From Gracilimonas mengyeensis (GTDB lineage Bacteria > Bacteroidota > Rhodothermia > Balneolales > Balneolaceae), in the NCBI RefSeq assembly GCF_900182705.1, contig NZ_FXTP01000001.1, positions 124,001-188,000 of the forward strand: a stretch of DNA of 64,000 bases, given 5' to 3'. The notes below the pieces were generated by a model, which did not search any database, was not told where the DNA came from, and saw only the letters and a list, made by a program, of their open reading frames with translations. Position 1 is the first letter of the stretch. Every line of letters begins with the position of its first letter. Both the position numbers and the translations under genes were made by a program. Below are positions 51,950 to 61,108 of the stretch, piece after piece.

Positions 51950-53686
51950 TTATGCTGTAGCCTCTTGTTTGGTTGAAGGGTTAAGGTTGATGCCCATTTC
52001 GTTATCCATGCGTTCGTAGCTTACACCATCAAAAGCAGAAATGGAGGATGCAATTTCATCCATAATTTCGCGGGATGGACCAAAGGATACATCCAGTCCA
52101 ATGCGTTCGGCCAACTTGTCCATGATTTCCCAGGCGGGCACACAGTCCACTTTATTTTCCTCGGTTCTCCAGTTGTCAAAATTGGTTCCAAAACGATCCA
52201 ATCTACCTTGGTTCATTTCAAGATCCAGACTACGGTTGGTGTATTTGGTTTCTTTCGCAGGGAAGGAGCGTTGGATGCGTCCGTCTACGTTTACGTAACT
52301 GGCAGCATGCTCGGCAATACAAGTTACCGGGATTACCAGATCAGCCGCTTTGGTGGTCTCACATTCATTCGTGGCCATCAGGATGCTGAAGGTATCTTTA
52401 AGATCATCAGCAGATAGGGCTCCGCGATCAATAAGTTCATCCGTTAGCAGAATGGTAACCTTGGCTTTTTTCACGTCGTCCGCAATATTGGCGCTTTCTT
52501 CGTAGCCCAATAATTTTACGCCATTGGTGTTCGGCGCCTGATCGTCCGTAAGCAATAAATCATCACCGGCACCTTCTTCAACATGAGGTGCAAACTTGAA
52601 GTTACTTACGCCCCACAGGTTGAATACTTTCATTAAGGCGAAGTTTTCTTCAACCGATGCATGGGGACTTCCAATCACCAATACATCTTCCGGTTTGTTA
52701 GACTCAAGTGTTTCCGCAAAAGTCTCAATGGCGTTGTTCCAGGAAGTTTTGGACTGATTATCGCCATCCAATTTGATAGCAGGGCGAGAGAAGCGTTTCT
52801 CGTTAAATCTTCTGTACGCTTCCCGTCCGGCATCCGGCATCCAGTGGTCGTTCACTTCACCGTTATATCTTGGGGTGATACGTAGGATAAGATTGTCACG
52901 CGTCCAAAGATCAATATTGGTTCCTTTTCCACCGGTAATATCAATACTTGGTGTCTGGTTCATTTCCCAAACACGGGCTTTGAACCTGAAATCCGTAGAG
53001 GTGAGAGCACCTACCGGACAAATATCCACAGTATTCAGTGAATAGGGATCGTCAAACTCACGTCCGGGAGCTGTGATTGGGTAATTTTTGTCGCCACGGG
53101 AAGTGATGGTCAGCTGGTTGGTTTCACTAATTTCTTCGGTAAACCGAACGCATCGTGTACAGTTGATGCAACGTTCGGCATCCAGCGTAACTCTTGGGCC
53201 AAGCTCAACACGTTTCGGTTTGTGTTGTTTCTTAACCTCAAAACGGCTGCCTTCCGGTCCATATTTATAGGTTTGGATCTGTAGCGGACATTCACCGGCC
53301 TGATCACAAATAGGGCAGTCAAGCGGGTGGTTGATCAGGATAAACTCCATAGTATCCTTTTGAGCCCGGGCCACTTCATCACTGGTTTCCTGGGTATGAA
53401 CCACCATGCCATCCTGCATCTGTGTAGTACAGGAAGTCTGCATTTTTGGGAACCAGCGAATTTGGCGATCACCATTTTCATCCAGTTCGTATTCACCGGT
53501 ATCACGGTTTTTTACGGGAGTACCTACTTTTACGTAGCATTGCCGGCAGTTTGCCGGTGCACTCATACTGGGGTGATAACAGAAGAACGGAACTTCCTTA
53601 CCATTATCTAAAATGAACTGAAGCAAGCCACGATCGTCGCCTTCTTCAAATTCGTATCGTTGTCCGTCTATAAATATTTCTGACAT
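51950..53686 (-). CDS. nuoG: NADH-quinone oxidoreductase subunit G
   Basis: NuoG carries electron-transfer Fe-S clusters in the peripheral arm. The 578-residue product has the N-terminal ferredoxin-like 2Fe-2S site (PFFCYHPSMSAPANCRQCYV, res ~33-52), the CPICDQAGECPLQ site, the CINCTRCVRF site and DICPVGALTS, then a molybdopterin-oxidoreductase-like domain (TPSIDITGGKGTNID). At 578 residues it is shorter than the ~900-residue E. coli protein, as is common in this group. It is separated from nuoF by an inserted four-helix-bundle gene. Assignment is firm. Confidence 0.93.
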   Translation of the reverse strand: MSEIFIDGQRYEFEEGDDRGLLQFILDNGKEVPFFCYHPSMSAPANCRQCYVKVGTPVKNRDTGEYELDENGDRQIRWFPKMQTSCTTQMQDGMVVHTQETSDEVARAQKDTMEFILINHPLDCPICDQAGECPLQIQTYKYGPEGSRFEVKKQHKPKRVELGPRVTLDAERCINCTRCVRFTEEISETNQLTITSRGDKNYPITAPGREFDDPYSLNTVDICPVGALTSTDFRFKARVWEMNQTPSIDITGGKGTNIDLWTRDNLILRITPRYNGEVNDHWMPDAGREAYRRFNEKRFSRPAIKLDGDNQSKTSWNNAIETFAETLESNKPEDVLVIGSPHASVEENFALMKVFNLWGVSNFKFAPHVEEGAGDDLLLTDDQAPNTNGVKLLGYEESANIADDVKKAKVTILLTDELIDRGALSADDLKDTFSILMATNECETTKAADLVIPVTCIAEHAASYVNVDGRIQRSFPAKETKYTNRSLDLEMNQGRLDRFGTNFDNWRTEENKVDCVPAWEIMDKLAERIGLDVSFGPSREIMDEIASSISAFDGVSYERMDNEMGINLNPSTKQEATA

Positions 53687-53705
53687 ATTCGATTGTTGAT
53701 TTTTG

Positions 53706-54148
53706 AATGATGATTGATGATTTGTTCTAAATCAGTTCATGCATCATTTTCTTTGTGATGTTCTTCTGGAAGAAATAAATATTGATGTCAATTCATTGGC
53801 TTCTTTCAGCAATGGCTCAACCAATGGTCTTGGCTTGAGTTCTTCATCAATAATGAACTGCATCCAGAATTCACTTTCATCAGCTTCTTCAATAACTATG
53901 CTCAATTTTGCGGTAAAGGCTGCTTTACTATGAGCAATGCAAGCAGCACGATAATTTGCTGCAACTGAAGTACCGCAACGAATCAGTTGCCCTTTAATAT
54001 GATTGCCTAAATATGTATTTGGCAAACTAATAGCCAACTTTACACATCTGTGAGCAAAATCTTTTGTCCTTAATATTAAATCATGTTTGTTCACAATCTC
54101 TTTTTGAATAATGATTGCCGAAAGGACAAATCAACAATCATCAATCAT
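53706..54148. repeat. Inverted repeats flanking the four-helix-bundle insertion
   Basis: Left flank aatgatgattgatgatttgtt (53706-53726, written here as aatgatgattgatg+atttgtt) and right flank aacaatcatcaatcat (54133-54148) are near inverted copies, with one indel over ~16 bases. They bracket the 53744-54094 gene, as expected for a mobile unit. Confidence 0.5.
53744..54094 (-). CDS. Four-helix-bundle protein (23S rRNA intervening-sequence family) inserted in the nuo operon
   Basis: The 116-residue product opens MNKHDLILRTKDFAHRCVKLAISLPNTYLGNHIKGQLIRC and continues GTSVAANYRAACIAHSKAAFTAKLSIVIEEADESEFWMQFI. This is the four-helix-bundle/S23 IVP family known from intervening sequences in rRNA genes and scattered chromosomal sites. 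It starts at GTG (54094). Neighbours are nuoF upstream (66 bases) and nuoG downstream (57 bases), so it splits the operon. Inverted repeats flank it. Function of the family is unknown; it may be a mobile-DNA passenger. Confidence 0.88.
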   Translation of the reverse strand: MNKHDLILRTKDFAHRCVKLAISLPNTYLGNHIKGQLIRCGTSVAANYRAACIAHSKAAFTAKLSIVIEEADESEFWMQFIIDEELKPRPLVEPLLKEANELTSIFISSRRTSQRK

Positions 54149-54160
54149 AAATAATCAATT

Positions 54161-55447
54161 TCATGCAACCGCATGAACAGATTTTTTACAGCGTGCTTCA
54201 AATTCGTCTCTGAAACGGTTAATGGTGTGGCGAACGGGCCATGCGGCGGCATCAGCCAGAGCACAAATTGTCCGGCCTTCCATCTGGGTGGTCACATCCA
54301 GTAACAAGTCGAGGTCACGGATTTCGCCTTCGCCATTTTTAATCTTCAATAACACTTTTTCGAGCCATCCGGTACCTTCGCGGCATGGAGTACACTGGCC
54401 GCAAGATTCATGATGGTAGAAGTGTGATATTCTCCAAAGAGCATCCACCATATCGGTGTCTTCATCCATCACCATCATACCGGCGGTACCCATCATAGAC
54501 CCAACTTCACGTAATGAGTCAGCATCCATGGTTACGCCGTCCAGCATATCAGCACGTAACACCGGGGTAGAAGAACCACCAGGAATCAATGCTTTTAATT
54601 TCTTACCACCACGAACACCCTGAGCTACATCATTAATAAGCTCCATAACAGGCATACCGGTTGGTAGTTCATATACACCAGGACGGTTTACATGCCCTGA
54701 AATTCCATAAAGAACGGGGCCCGGATGTGTTTCAGCACCAATGTTTTTAAACCAGTCGGCGCCGTTGTTGATCACGCCAGGTACGTTGGCCAGCGTTTCG
54801 ATATTGTTAATAGTGGTTGGACGTCCCCACAAACCTTTTTGAGCAGGGAAGGGTGGCTTAACCCGTGGATATCCACGTTTGCCTTCCAGCGATTCCAGCA
54901 TGGAGGTTTCTTCTCCACAAATATAAGCACCGGCTCCTCCGGTCACTTCAAATTCTACGCTGTAGTCGGTTCCAAATAAATTCTTACCAATAAAACCTTT
55001 GTCGCGGGCATCCTGCAAGGCTTTTTCCATCATCTTAATCCACGAATAATACTCCCCGCGGATGTACACATAAATATTGGTCACTTCCATTGCATAAGCG
55101 GCAATGAGTGCGCCTTCAATGAAAAGATGGGGATTGTACTCAAAAATTTTGCGATCCTTAAAGGTGCCCGGCTCCGATTCGTCACCGTTGCAAGCAAGAT
55201 AACGGGGGCCGCCATCGGCAGGGGGCATGAAAGACCATTTTAGTCCGGCATTAAAGCCAGCGCCACCTCGTCCGCGGATGTTGGCCTCTTTTACTTCATT
55301 GACAACGTCTTTGGGTTCCCAGTCTTTGCCCTTAACCACTTTTTCAAAGGCCTTGTATCCGCCATTCTTGATGTATACATCAATTTTCTCAAGATTGGGG
55401 ATGTCGGGAATTAATACCGGTTCAAAAGATTTCCAGTCTGCAGCCAT
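54161..55447 (-). CDS. nuoF: NADH-quinone oxidoreductase subunit F
   Basis: NuoF binds NADH and FMN and passes electrons into complex I. The 428-residue product has the FMN/NADH glycine-rich loop IRGRGGAGFNAGLKW (res ~53-67), LACNGDESEPGTFKDR (~83-98) and GAGAYICGEETSMLESLEG (~171-189). The N3 4Fe-4S site is SCGQCTPCREGTGW (~348-361) plus the later cysteine in RTICALADAAAWP. Length is normal. It lies between nuoE and the inserted gene. Assignment is firm. Confidence 0.95.
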   Translation of the reverse strand: MAADWKSFEPVLIPDIPNLEKIDVYIKNGGYKAFEKVVKGKDWEPKDVVNEVKEANIRGRGGAGFNAGLKWSFMPPADGGPRYLACNGDESEPGTFKDRKIFEYNPHLFIEGALIAAYAMEVTNIYVYIRGEYYSWIKMMEKALQDARDKGFIGKNLFGTDYSVEFEVTGGAGAYICGEETSMLESLEGKRGYPRVKPPFPAQKGLWGRPTTINNIETLANVPGVINNGADWFKNIGAETHPGPVLYGISGHVNRPGVYELPTGMPVMELINDVAQGVRGGKKLKALIPGGSSTPVLRADMLDGVTMDADSLREVGSMMGTAGMMVMDEDTDMVDALWRISHFYHHESCGQCTPCREGTGWLEKVLLKIKNGEGEIRDLDLLLDVTTQMEGRTICALADAAAWPVRHTINRFRDEFEARCKKSVHAVA

Positions 55448-55453
55448 AATCTA

Positions 55454-55996
55454 TTAAATATTTCTTTTTTCGAGGAGGGGCATTCCCACGGATTCAAATT
55501 CGGGCATTTCGCCTTCTTTAAGGCTTTCAATAACTTCATCGAGTTTTTCTTCGGTGAGATTATTGACATACACATCATTGGTTATTTGCATCATCGGGGC
55601 ATAACCACAAGCTCCCAGGCATTCAACCGATTGGATGCTAAACATACCGTCTTCGGTCGTCTCGCCGGCTTTGATGCCCAGCTTGTCTTCCAGATAATGC
55701 AGCATCTTATAACCGCCACATAGCTGGCAACTGGTAGTGGTACAAACATCCAATACATATTTACCCTTGCGCTCTTTGTAATACATGGTGTAGAATGTAG
55801 CAACACCGTGCACATGAGATTCGGGTAATTCCAGGGTTTTAGCCACCAGGCGCTGAACAGCAGGTTCCACATGGCCAAAACGGCGCTGTGCTACCCACAA
55901 TACAGGCAGGGTTGCAGCCGTATTGGTTGGAAATTTAGCCTTGATGGTTTCAATTTCCTGTAAATCTTCTTTCGTGAATTCGTAGGTTTCTTCCAT
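55454..55996 (-). CDS. nuoE: NADH-quinone oxidoreductase subunit E
   Basis: NuoE is the thioredoxin-like 2Fe-2S (N1a) subunit that pairs with NuoF. The 180-residue product shows VHGVATFYTMY, DVCTTTSCQLCGG with the first cysteine pair and SVECLGACGYAPMMQI with the second pair. Length is normal. Its start is adjacent to the nuoD stop, and its end is 6 bases before nuoF. Assignment is firm. Confidence 0.95.
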   Translation of the reverse strand: MEETYEFTKEDLQEIETIKAKFPTNTAATLPVLWVAQRRFGHVEPAVQRLVAKTLELPESHVHGVATFYTMYYKERKGKYVLDVCTTTSCQLCGGYKMLHYLEDKLGIKAGETTEDGMFSIQSVECLGACGYAPMMQITNDVYVNNLTEEKLDEVIESLKEGEMPEFESVGMPLLEKRNI

Positions 55997-57289
55997 TTAT
56001 TTATCTGCTTCTCCCATTACGGGGTCTACTCCTCCAATTATCACAACGGTATCGGCAACCATCTCGCCATCCAGTATATTCTCCAGTACCTGAAGATTTC
56101 GGAAAGACGGGGCGTTTACTTTCAGACGCCAGGGGTGGCCGGTTCCATCACTTTGAATATAATATCCTAATTCGCCTTTTGGGGCCTCCACGGCATGGTA
56201 CACTTCTTTACCTGCCGGTGGACAGATACCCGTGTCGGTCATCATAAAATCATGAATCATGCCTTCCATAGAGTAATATACCTCGTCTTTGGAAGGGTAG
56301 GCCTGTTTGGCATTGTTGGTGCGCACAGGGCCTTTGGGCATCTTATCGAAGCATTGCTGTATAATCTTAATGCTTTCTCCCATTTCCTCCATGCGGACAA
56401 AATATCGGGCAAGGTTGTCGCCTTCCAGTCGGGTAGGCACTTCAAAATCAACCTTGTCATATTGTAAATAAGGATTGATGATTCGTTGATCTACGGCATA
56501 ACCGGCTGCTCGTAGTACGGGGCCTGTTGCACCAATGTCGAGAGCATCTTCGGTTTTAACAATGCCGACATCTTCATTACGATCAATAAACAAGCGGTTA
56601 CGATCCAGCAGTTTGTGCCAGTCTTTGAGTTCCTGAGGAAAGGTTTCCACGAACTCTTTAATGCGGGCAACAGCTTCATCCGTAAAGTCACTGGCCACAC
56701 CACCAATTCTTGAGTGTGATACCGTAAAACGGTGGCCTGCTACTTCGTCAAAAATATCATAAATCTTTTCACGCTCACGGAAGGTCCAGATAAAGAAGGA
56801 TATCGCTCCGGCATCCATAACCATAGTTCCTAACCAAAGAAGGTGAGAGGAAATACGCGCCAGCTCGCAACAAATCATTCTAATATATTGTGCGCGTTCT
56901 GGCACATCTACCTCGGCCAGTTTCTCTACTGCTGTACAAAGCGCAACATTGTTGCTATAAGGGGAGAGGTAATCCATGCGGTCGGTATAAGGCATGAATT
57001 CCTGGTAGGTTTTATTTTCTGCAATTTTCTCAACACCACGGTGCAGGTAACCGATATCAATTTTGGTCTTCTCAATCAGCTCTCCTCTAAGTTGCAGGAT
57101 AAGCCGAAGTACACCGTGAGTGGCAGGGTGCTGAGGCCCCATATTGAGGATCATTTTTGAATTCAGCGGATCTTCGCTGTCAATTTCCTCAATGGTTGTA
57201 TGCTTGTCTTCCAGGCTTTTGTAGATGCTTCGCTGATGCTTCTCAAAAAACCTTGGATTTACTTTGTCGTTAATATCTTTGAGTTTCAT
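55997..57289 (-). CDS. nuoD: NADH-quinone oxidoreductase subunit D
   Basis: NuoD is the 49-kDa hydrogenase-derived subunit forming the quinone site with NuoB. The 430-residue product has NMGPQHPATHGVLRL (res ~50-64), YLHRGVEKIAENKTY, GAISFFIWTFREREKIYD, SRIGGVASDFTD and, near the end, IGGVDPVMGEADK, where other NuoD proteins end in DPVMGEVDR. Length is normal for a non-fused NuoD. It is 3 bases downstream of nuoC, so separate NuoC and NuoD are coded in tandem. Assignment is firm. Confidence 0.95.
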   Translation of the reverse strand: MKLKDINDKVNPRFFEKHQRSIYKSLEDKHTTIEEIDSEDPLNSKMILNMGPQHPATHGVLRLILQLRGELIEKTKIDIGYLHRGVEKIAENKTYQEFMPYTDRMDYLSPYSNNVALCTAVEKLAEVDVPERAQYIRMICCELARISSHLLWLGTMVMDAGAISFFIWTFREREKIYDIFDEVAGHRFTVSHSRIGGVASDFTDEAVARIKEFVETFPQELKDWHKLLDRNRLFIDRNEDVGIVKTEDALDIGATGPVLRAAGYAVDQRIINPYLQYDKVDFEVPTRLEGDNLARYFVRMEEMGESIKIIQQCFDKMPKGPVRTNNAKQAYPSKDEVYYSMEGMIHDFMMTDTGICPPAGKEVYHAVEAPKGELGYYIQSDGTGHPWRLKVNAPSFRNLQVLENILDGEMVADTVVIIGGVDPVMGEADK

Positions 57290-57292
57290 GCC

Positions 57293-57805
57293 TTACTCCG
57301 TATCTGGGGTTGTGTCAGGCAGGGCAATAGAACCGGGGATGCCTAACAGCGGGAATTCTTTACGTAACGGGAAGTATTCGAAATCTTCTGGCATAAAAAT
57401 GCGACGAAGATCGGGATGCTCTTCAAATCGAACACCAAACATGTCATACACTTCGCGTTCATACCAACTGGCTGATTTCCAAACCGAAGTAACGGAATGA
57501 ACAACTGGATTTTCTTCTTCCACGCGGATCTTAATGAAAATGCGGTCTTGTGTGCGCAGATTCATCATGTTATAAATTACTTCAAAACGCTCGTCGGAGG
57601 TGTACCGGTCGGTTCCGAGAATATCACACAAGAATATAAAATGCTGTTCAGTCTTCAGGTACCGGCAGATGTCTACTATATTATCGGCTTCCATACGTAT
57701 ATATGTGTGGTCGCACGACTGATATACCTCGATCAGATCATCGGAGAACTTATCCGATAATCCATCCACAACAGCCTGTTCGGTTTCATTTAAATTCAAA
57801 CTCAT
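57293..57805 (-). CDS. nuoC: NADH-quinone oxidoreductase subunit C
   Basis: NuoC is the 30-kDa structural subunit of the complex I Q-module. The 170-residue product has the signature ERFEVIYNMMNLRTQDRIFIKIRV-type stretch (as FEVIYNMMNLRTQD) and the family motif YEREVYDMFGVRFEEHPDLRRIFMPEDF (within res ~115-145). Length is normal for stand-alone NuoC. It lies 4 bases after nuoB. Assignment is firm. Confidence 0.94.
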   Translation of the reverse strand: MSLNLNETEQAVVDGLSDKFSDDLIEVYQSCDHTYIRMEADNIVDICRYLKTEQHFIFLCDILGTDRYTSDERFEVIYNMMNLRTQDRIFIKIRVEEENPVVHSVTSVWKSASWYEREVYDMFGVRFEEHPDLRRIFMPEDFEYFPLRKEFPLLGIPGSIALPDTTPDTE

Positions 57806-57809
57806 AAAA

Positions 57810-58292
57810 TCAGGTATCTAAAAGTACGGAGTGCTCGGTTTTAATTTTATCCTGGATTTTCATCAAGGCATGAAGGAGGGCATCGGGACGGGGAGGGCAT
57901 CCGGAAATGTAAGCGTCAACCGGGAGATAATTATCTACTCCCTGTACTACTCCATAGCAGCGATGCATACCACCGGTTGATGCGCAAGCGCCCATGGCAA
58001 TGCACCATTTTGGGTCGGGCATCTGGTCCCAGATTCTGCGAATGGCGTGTGACATTTTATAAGTAGACCATCCCGCAACAATCATAACGTCGCTTTGCCG
58101 TGGAGAAAACCGCATTACCTCGGAGCCGAAGCGGGAGGCATCATAGCGGGGGCCGGCAAAGGCCATCATTTCAATAGCGCAACACGCCAAACCCATTGGC
58201 ATAGGCCAGGCGGCATTTGCGCGTGCCCAGTTTGTAAGGGCGTCAATTTTAGTTGTGAAAAAACCTTCACCTAGTGCTGATTCAATTCCCAT
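57810..58292 (-). CDS. nuoB: NADH-quinone oxidoreductase subunit B
   Basis: NuoB carries cluster N2, the last Fe-S center before quinone. The 160-residue product has the paired cysteines Cys37-Cys38 in [10 protein letters not shown], a further cysteine in MGACASTGG (res ~102) and the last in [13 protein letters not shown] (~132). [10 protein letters not shown] is also diagnostic. Length is normal. It lies 8 bases after nuoA. Assignment is firm. Confidence 0.95.
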   Translation of the reverse strand: MGIESALGEGFFTTKIDALTNWARANAAWPMPMGLACCAIEMMAFAGPRYDASRFGSEVMRFSPRQSDVMIVAGWSTYKMSHAIRRIWDQMPDPKWCIAMGACASTGGMHRCYGVVQGVDNYLPVDAYISGCPPRPDALLHALMKIQDKIKTEHSVLLDT

Positions 58293-58300
58293 AGTAATTA

Positions 58301-58675
58301 TTAAGATTTAAAATGATTTAGGTCCCAGTCGAGGGTGCCTTTTTTGAGCGTATATAAAAGACCTACAAATAATATGACAATAAAGGCGGTCATGGCCATA
58401 AACGTTCCAAAACCAAGTTCAAGATATCTTACGGCCCATGGATAAATAAAGACCACTTCAAGGTCAAATACTATAAACTCCATGGCTACCAGATAAAAAC
58501 TGATGGAATAACGATCTCTGGCTTCACCCACAGGATCCATACCGCTTTCATAGGGGTTTAATTTGGTTTTGTTTGGCCGGAAAGGACCAAGCACAATGGA
58601 TAATACCAAAAATGCCAGTGCCAGAACTACGGCCACAACGGCAAGGATTAGAATCGGAAAATAATTTTCAAGCAT
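58301..58675 (-). CDS. nuoA: NADH-quinone oxidoreductase subunit A
   Basis: NuoA is a small membrane subunit of complex I near the quinone cavity. The 124-residue product has three hydrophobic segments (res ~4-30, ~60-82, ~88-110) and the family motif [48 protein letters not shown], of which ESGMDPVG and [11 protein letters not shown] are the strongest parts. It is the first gene of the nuo run, with its ATG 3 bases inside the palindrome-bearing leader (58679-58694). Assignment is firm. Confidence 0.94.
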   Translation of the reverse strand: MLENYFPILILAVVAVVLALAFLVLSIVLGPFRPNKTKLNPYESGMDPVGEARDRYSISFYLVAMEFIVFDLEVVFIYPWAVRYLELGFGTFMAMTAFIVILFVGLLYTLKKGTLDWDLNHFKS

Positions 58676-58678
58676 GAG

Positions 58679-58694
58679 TTAGAACGTGTTCTAA
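58679..58694. promoter_or_regulatory. Palindrome in the nuoA leader
   Basis: ttagaac-gt-gttctaa has exact 7-bp arms and lies immediately 5' of the nuoA ATG (minus strand, 58675). It occupies the ribosome-binding region, so it could be an operator or an mRNA hairpin that controls nuo expression. No known regulator can be named. Confidence 0.4.
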
Positions 58695-58871
58695 TGTTAA
58701 GGGCTGAAAAGTTAGCCTCAATGTTTTGCAATGTCAACGCAAAACGGGCGAGAATATAAGTGTTTCTTAGCTTTTATTTAGAACAAAAACCCCTAAAAAA
58801 ACAATAAACTTTTTCGAGCCGTAATGAGTTGGGTTACTAAACACATGGTTTAACCCTTAATCAAAAATCAT

Positions 58872-58879
58872 TACCTTTG
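58872..58879 (+). promoter_or_regulatory. Bacteroidota-type -7 promoter element before the bifunctional nuclease gene
   Basis: tacctttg matches TAnnTTTG and is 20 bases before the ATG at 58900. A clear -33 TTTG partner is not seen (tggttt at 58846-58851 is the best candidate), so this is a tentative call. Confidence 0.45.
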
Positions 58880-58899
58880 CATCTAACCTTTAATAGCTT

Positions 58900-59493
58900 A
58901 TGGCAGGTGAAGATTTGAGTAAAGTTTTAATGGAAATATTGGGGCTGTCAACGAGTCCGAGCAGTGGCGGCGCATATGCCCTGATTTTAACAGAAGCAGA
59001 AGGAAATAACCGGCTCCCGATAATTATTGGGTCGTTTGAGGCACAAGCAATAGCTCTTGAGCTTGAGAACATAAAACCACCGCGACCCATGACGCACGAT
59101 TTGCTTAAAAACTTTGTACTTAGCTTTGATACAGAAATCAAGCATGTATACATCAACGATTTATCTGACGGTACTTTTTTCGCGCAGATAATATTTCAGA
59201 AAAATGGGGAAAAGATCGAATTAGATGCTCGGCCCAGCGATGCCATTGCGTTGGCTGTGCGATTTGATGCACCTATTTATGTAAATAAGGATGTGTTGGA
59301 TGAAGCTGGTATTAGTACAGAACCTGAGCATCAAACCCTGGAGCAAGCGTTGAAAGGCGATGAGGTTAAACCGGGTCAGGAAGAGCTTTCCCAGCTCGAA
59401 AAGCTGGAAGAAGAGCTTCAAACTGCTATAGAAACAGAAAACTATGAGAAGGCGGCAAAGCTTAGAGACCGCATATCAAAAATGAAAGGATAA
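58900..59493 (+). CDS. Bifunctional nuclease family protein (DUF151) with UVR motif
   Basis: The 197-residue product has the BFN/DUF151 domain (res ~6-130): ILGLSTSPSSGGAYALIL, LPIIIGSFEAQAIALELE and ARPSDAIALAVRFDAPIYV. A C-terminal UvrB/UvrC (UVR) motif follows (EEELQTAIETENYEKAAKLRDRI, res ~169-191, shown here in part). DUF151 proteins have nuclease activity in plants and occur with UVR motifs in Bacteroidota. It is followed 4 bases later by bshC. Family is firm; cellular role is uncertain. Confidence 0.9.
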   Translation: MAGEDLSKVLMEILGLSTSPSSGGAYALILTEAEGNNRLPIIIGSFEAQAIALELENIKPPRPMTHDLLKNFVLSFDTEIKHVYINDLSDGTFFAQIIFQKNGEKIELDARPSDAIALAVRFDAPIYVNKDVLDEAGISTEPEHQTLEQALKGDEVKPGQEELSQLEKLEEELQTAIETENYEKAAKLRDRISKMKG

Positions 59494-59497
59494 CATT

Positions 59498-61108
59498 TTG
59501 GACCTATCAGGCTGTTCGTTCAGCGAACTTTCCTACTCAACACTATTTAATACATACATTACTAATTTTAGTCAGCTCAGTTCATTTTATGGCTACAATC
59601 CTTTAGATGAAAAGGATGTACAGCAAAGAGCAGAAAAGCAGGGTAAGGCCGCTTATCAAGACGACTATTCCAAAGCGATAGGCGATTATCATGAGGAATT
59701 GGGGATTATGGAAGCCCAGGAAGCCCAACGAAAAAAACTGGCTGAAGAGAAGGCACTGGCGATTGTAACAGGTCAGCAACTGGGAATTTATGGCGGTCCA
59801 ATGTTTACTATATATAAGACGCTTACTGTAATAGCGCTGGCTAGGTATTGGGAGCAAAAACTAAATCGGCCGGTTGTTCCTGTTTTTTGGCTGGCGGATG
59901 AGGATCATGACTTTGAAGAAATTGCTTGGACCGGTATCACTGGAAGAGATGATTTCAATAAAATTCTTTTTGATAAAGAAGGAAATGGTGAACCGGTAGC
60001 TAATCAGCTGGTAACCGATCAGATTGAAGGTTTTCGGGAAAAAGTTAAAGAAGAGCTTTTCGATACGGATTTTACCGATAGCCTGTGGGAACAGCTAAAC
60101 CAGCATTATACTGCAGACAAAACCCATGCTCAGGCTTTTGCCGGGCTTATGAACGATTGGTTTGCAGATGAAGGTCTACTTATCGCCGGAAGTAATTTTC
60201 CTGAGATAAAACATCTGTTAGCTCCTGAATTCAAAAAATCTATTGAACAAGCCTCAGGCTTATACGAGGCTATCGAACAAAAAAGCAGCGAACTGGAAAA
60301 AGATTTTCACCGGCAGGTGATGAATGGTGATTCCAATTTGTTTTACCTGAACGATCAATCCCGTCTAAAAATCAATAAAGATAATGAGCGATGGGTAGCG
60401 GGAGATCATAGCTGGAGTACCGAAGACTTATTGGAGGAAATTGAATCTAATCCTGAACGCTTTTCTCCCAATGTGTTCTTACGACCTGTTATTCAGGATA
60501 AATTATTACCCACTTTAGGGTATGTGGCTGGTCCGGGCGAGATTGCCTATTATGGACAAATGAAATCCTTATATGAGCAGTTTGACTTAGAAATGCCGGT
60601 CATATTTCCACGCTTTACGGGTACGCTTGTTGAGTCCGGCATCACTCGCATCAAAGATAAACTTCCGTTCAAGTTTTGTGAATACGGGAAGCGCATTGAA
60701 GATTTGGAAACGGAGTTTGTTGAGAAAACCGAAACTGTTGACATTGAAAAGGTTTTTGGAGACTGGAAAGACAAAATAGAAGCCTCGGCAGAGGAACCAC
60801 TCGAATTTATTAATGAGATCGATCCTACCTTAGATGGTACGGTGGGTAAGACTGTAGCCGGGTTCACAAATGAACTCGATAAGCTGAAGGGCCGCGTGTA
60901 CCGCTCGGTAAAGAAACAGGAGGAGATACAACTGCGTCGCATTGAGAAAATAAAAGTAAACCTGTTCCCCGATGGTGGGCTGCAAGAACGCTCTGTATCA
61001 CCTATATACTTTATGAATAAGTATGGGTTGGATATATGGAGTAAGCTGCTGAAAGAAGTTGAGCAGGGAGGAATAGATCTTAGCAAGCATCACCTCATTG
61101 AGCTATGA
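59498..61108 (+). CDS. bshC: Bacillithiol biosynthesis cysteine-adding enzyme
   Basis: BshC adds cysteine to GlcN-malate in the last step of bacillithiol synthesis. The 536-residue product starts at TTG (59498) with MDLSGCSFSELSY. It has AIVTGQQLGIYGGPMFTIYKTLTVI (res ~87-111), VFWLADEDHDFEEIAWT (~128-144), the Rossmann-like core and a C-terminal coiled coil. GQQ, WLADEDHD and TGPLYT-like segments are hallmark elements. Length is normal. It follows the nuclease gene and overlaps the next gene by 4 bases, so it is in an operon. It implies bacillithiol is the cell's low-molecular-weight thiol; bshA and bshB are not in the window. Confidence 0.93.
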   Translation: MDLSGCSFSELSYSTLFNTYITNFSQLSSFYGYNPLDEKDVQQRAEKQGKAAYQDDYSKAIGDYHEELGIMEAQEAQRKKLAEEKALAIVTGQQLGIYGGPMFTIYKTLTVIALARYWEQKLNRPVVPVFWLADEDHDFEEIAWTGITGRDDFNKILFDKEGNGEPVANQLVTDQIEGFREKVKEELFDTDFTDSLWEQLNQHYTADKTHAQAFAGLMNDWFADEGLLIAGSNFPEIKHLLAPEFKKSIEQASGLYEAIEQKSSELEKDFHRQVMNGDSNLFYLNDQSRLKINKDNERWVAGDHSWSTEDLLEEIESNPERFSPNVFLRPVIQDKLLPTLGYVAGPGEIAYYGQMKSLYEQFDLEMPVIFPRFTGTLVESGITRIKDKLPFKFCEYGKRIEDLETEFVEKTETVDIEKVFGDWKDKIEASAEEPLEFINEIDPTLDGTVGKTVAGFTNELDKLKGRVYRSVKKQEEIQLRRIEKIKVNLFPDGGLQERSVSPIYFMNKYGLDIWSKLLKEVEQGGIDLSKHHLIEL

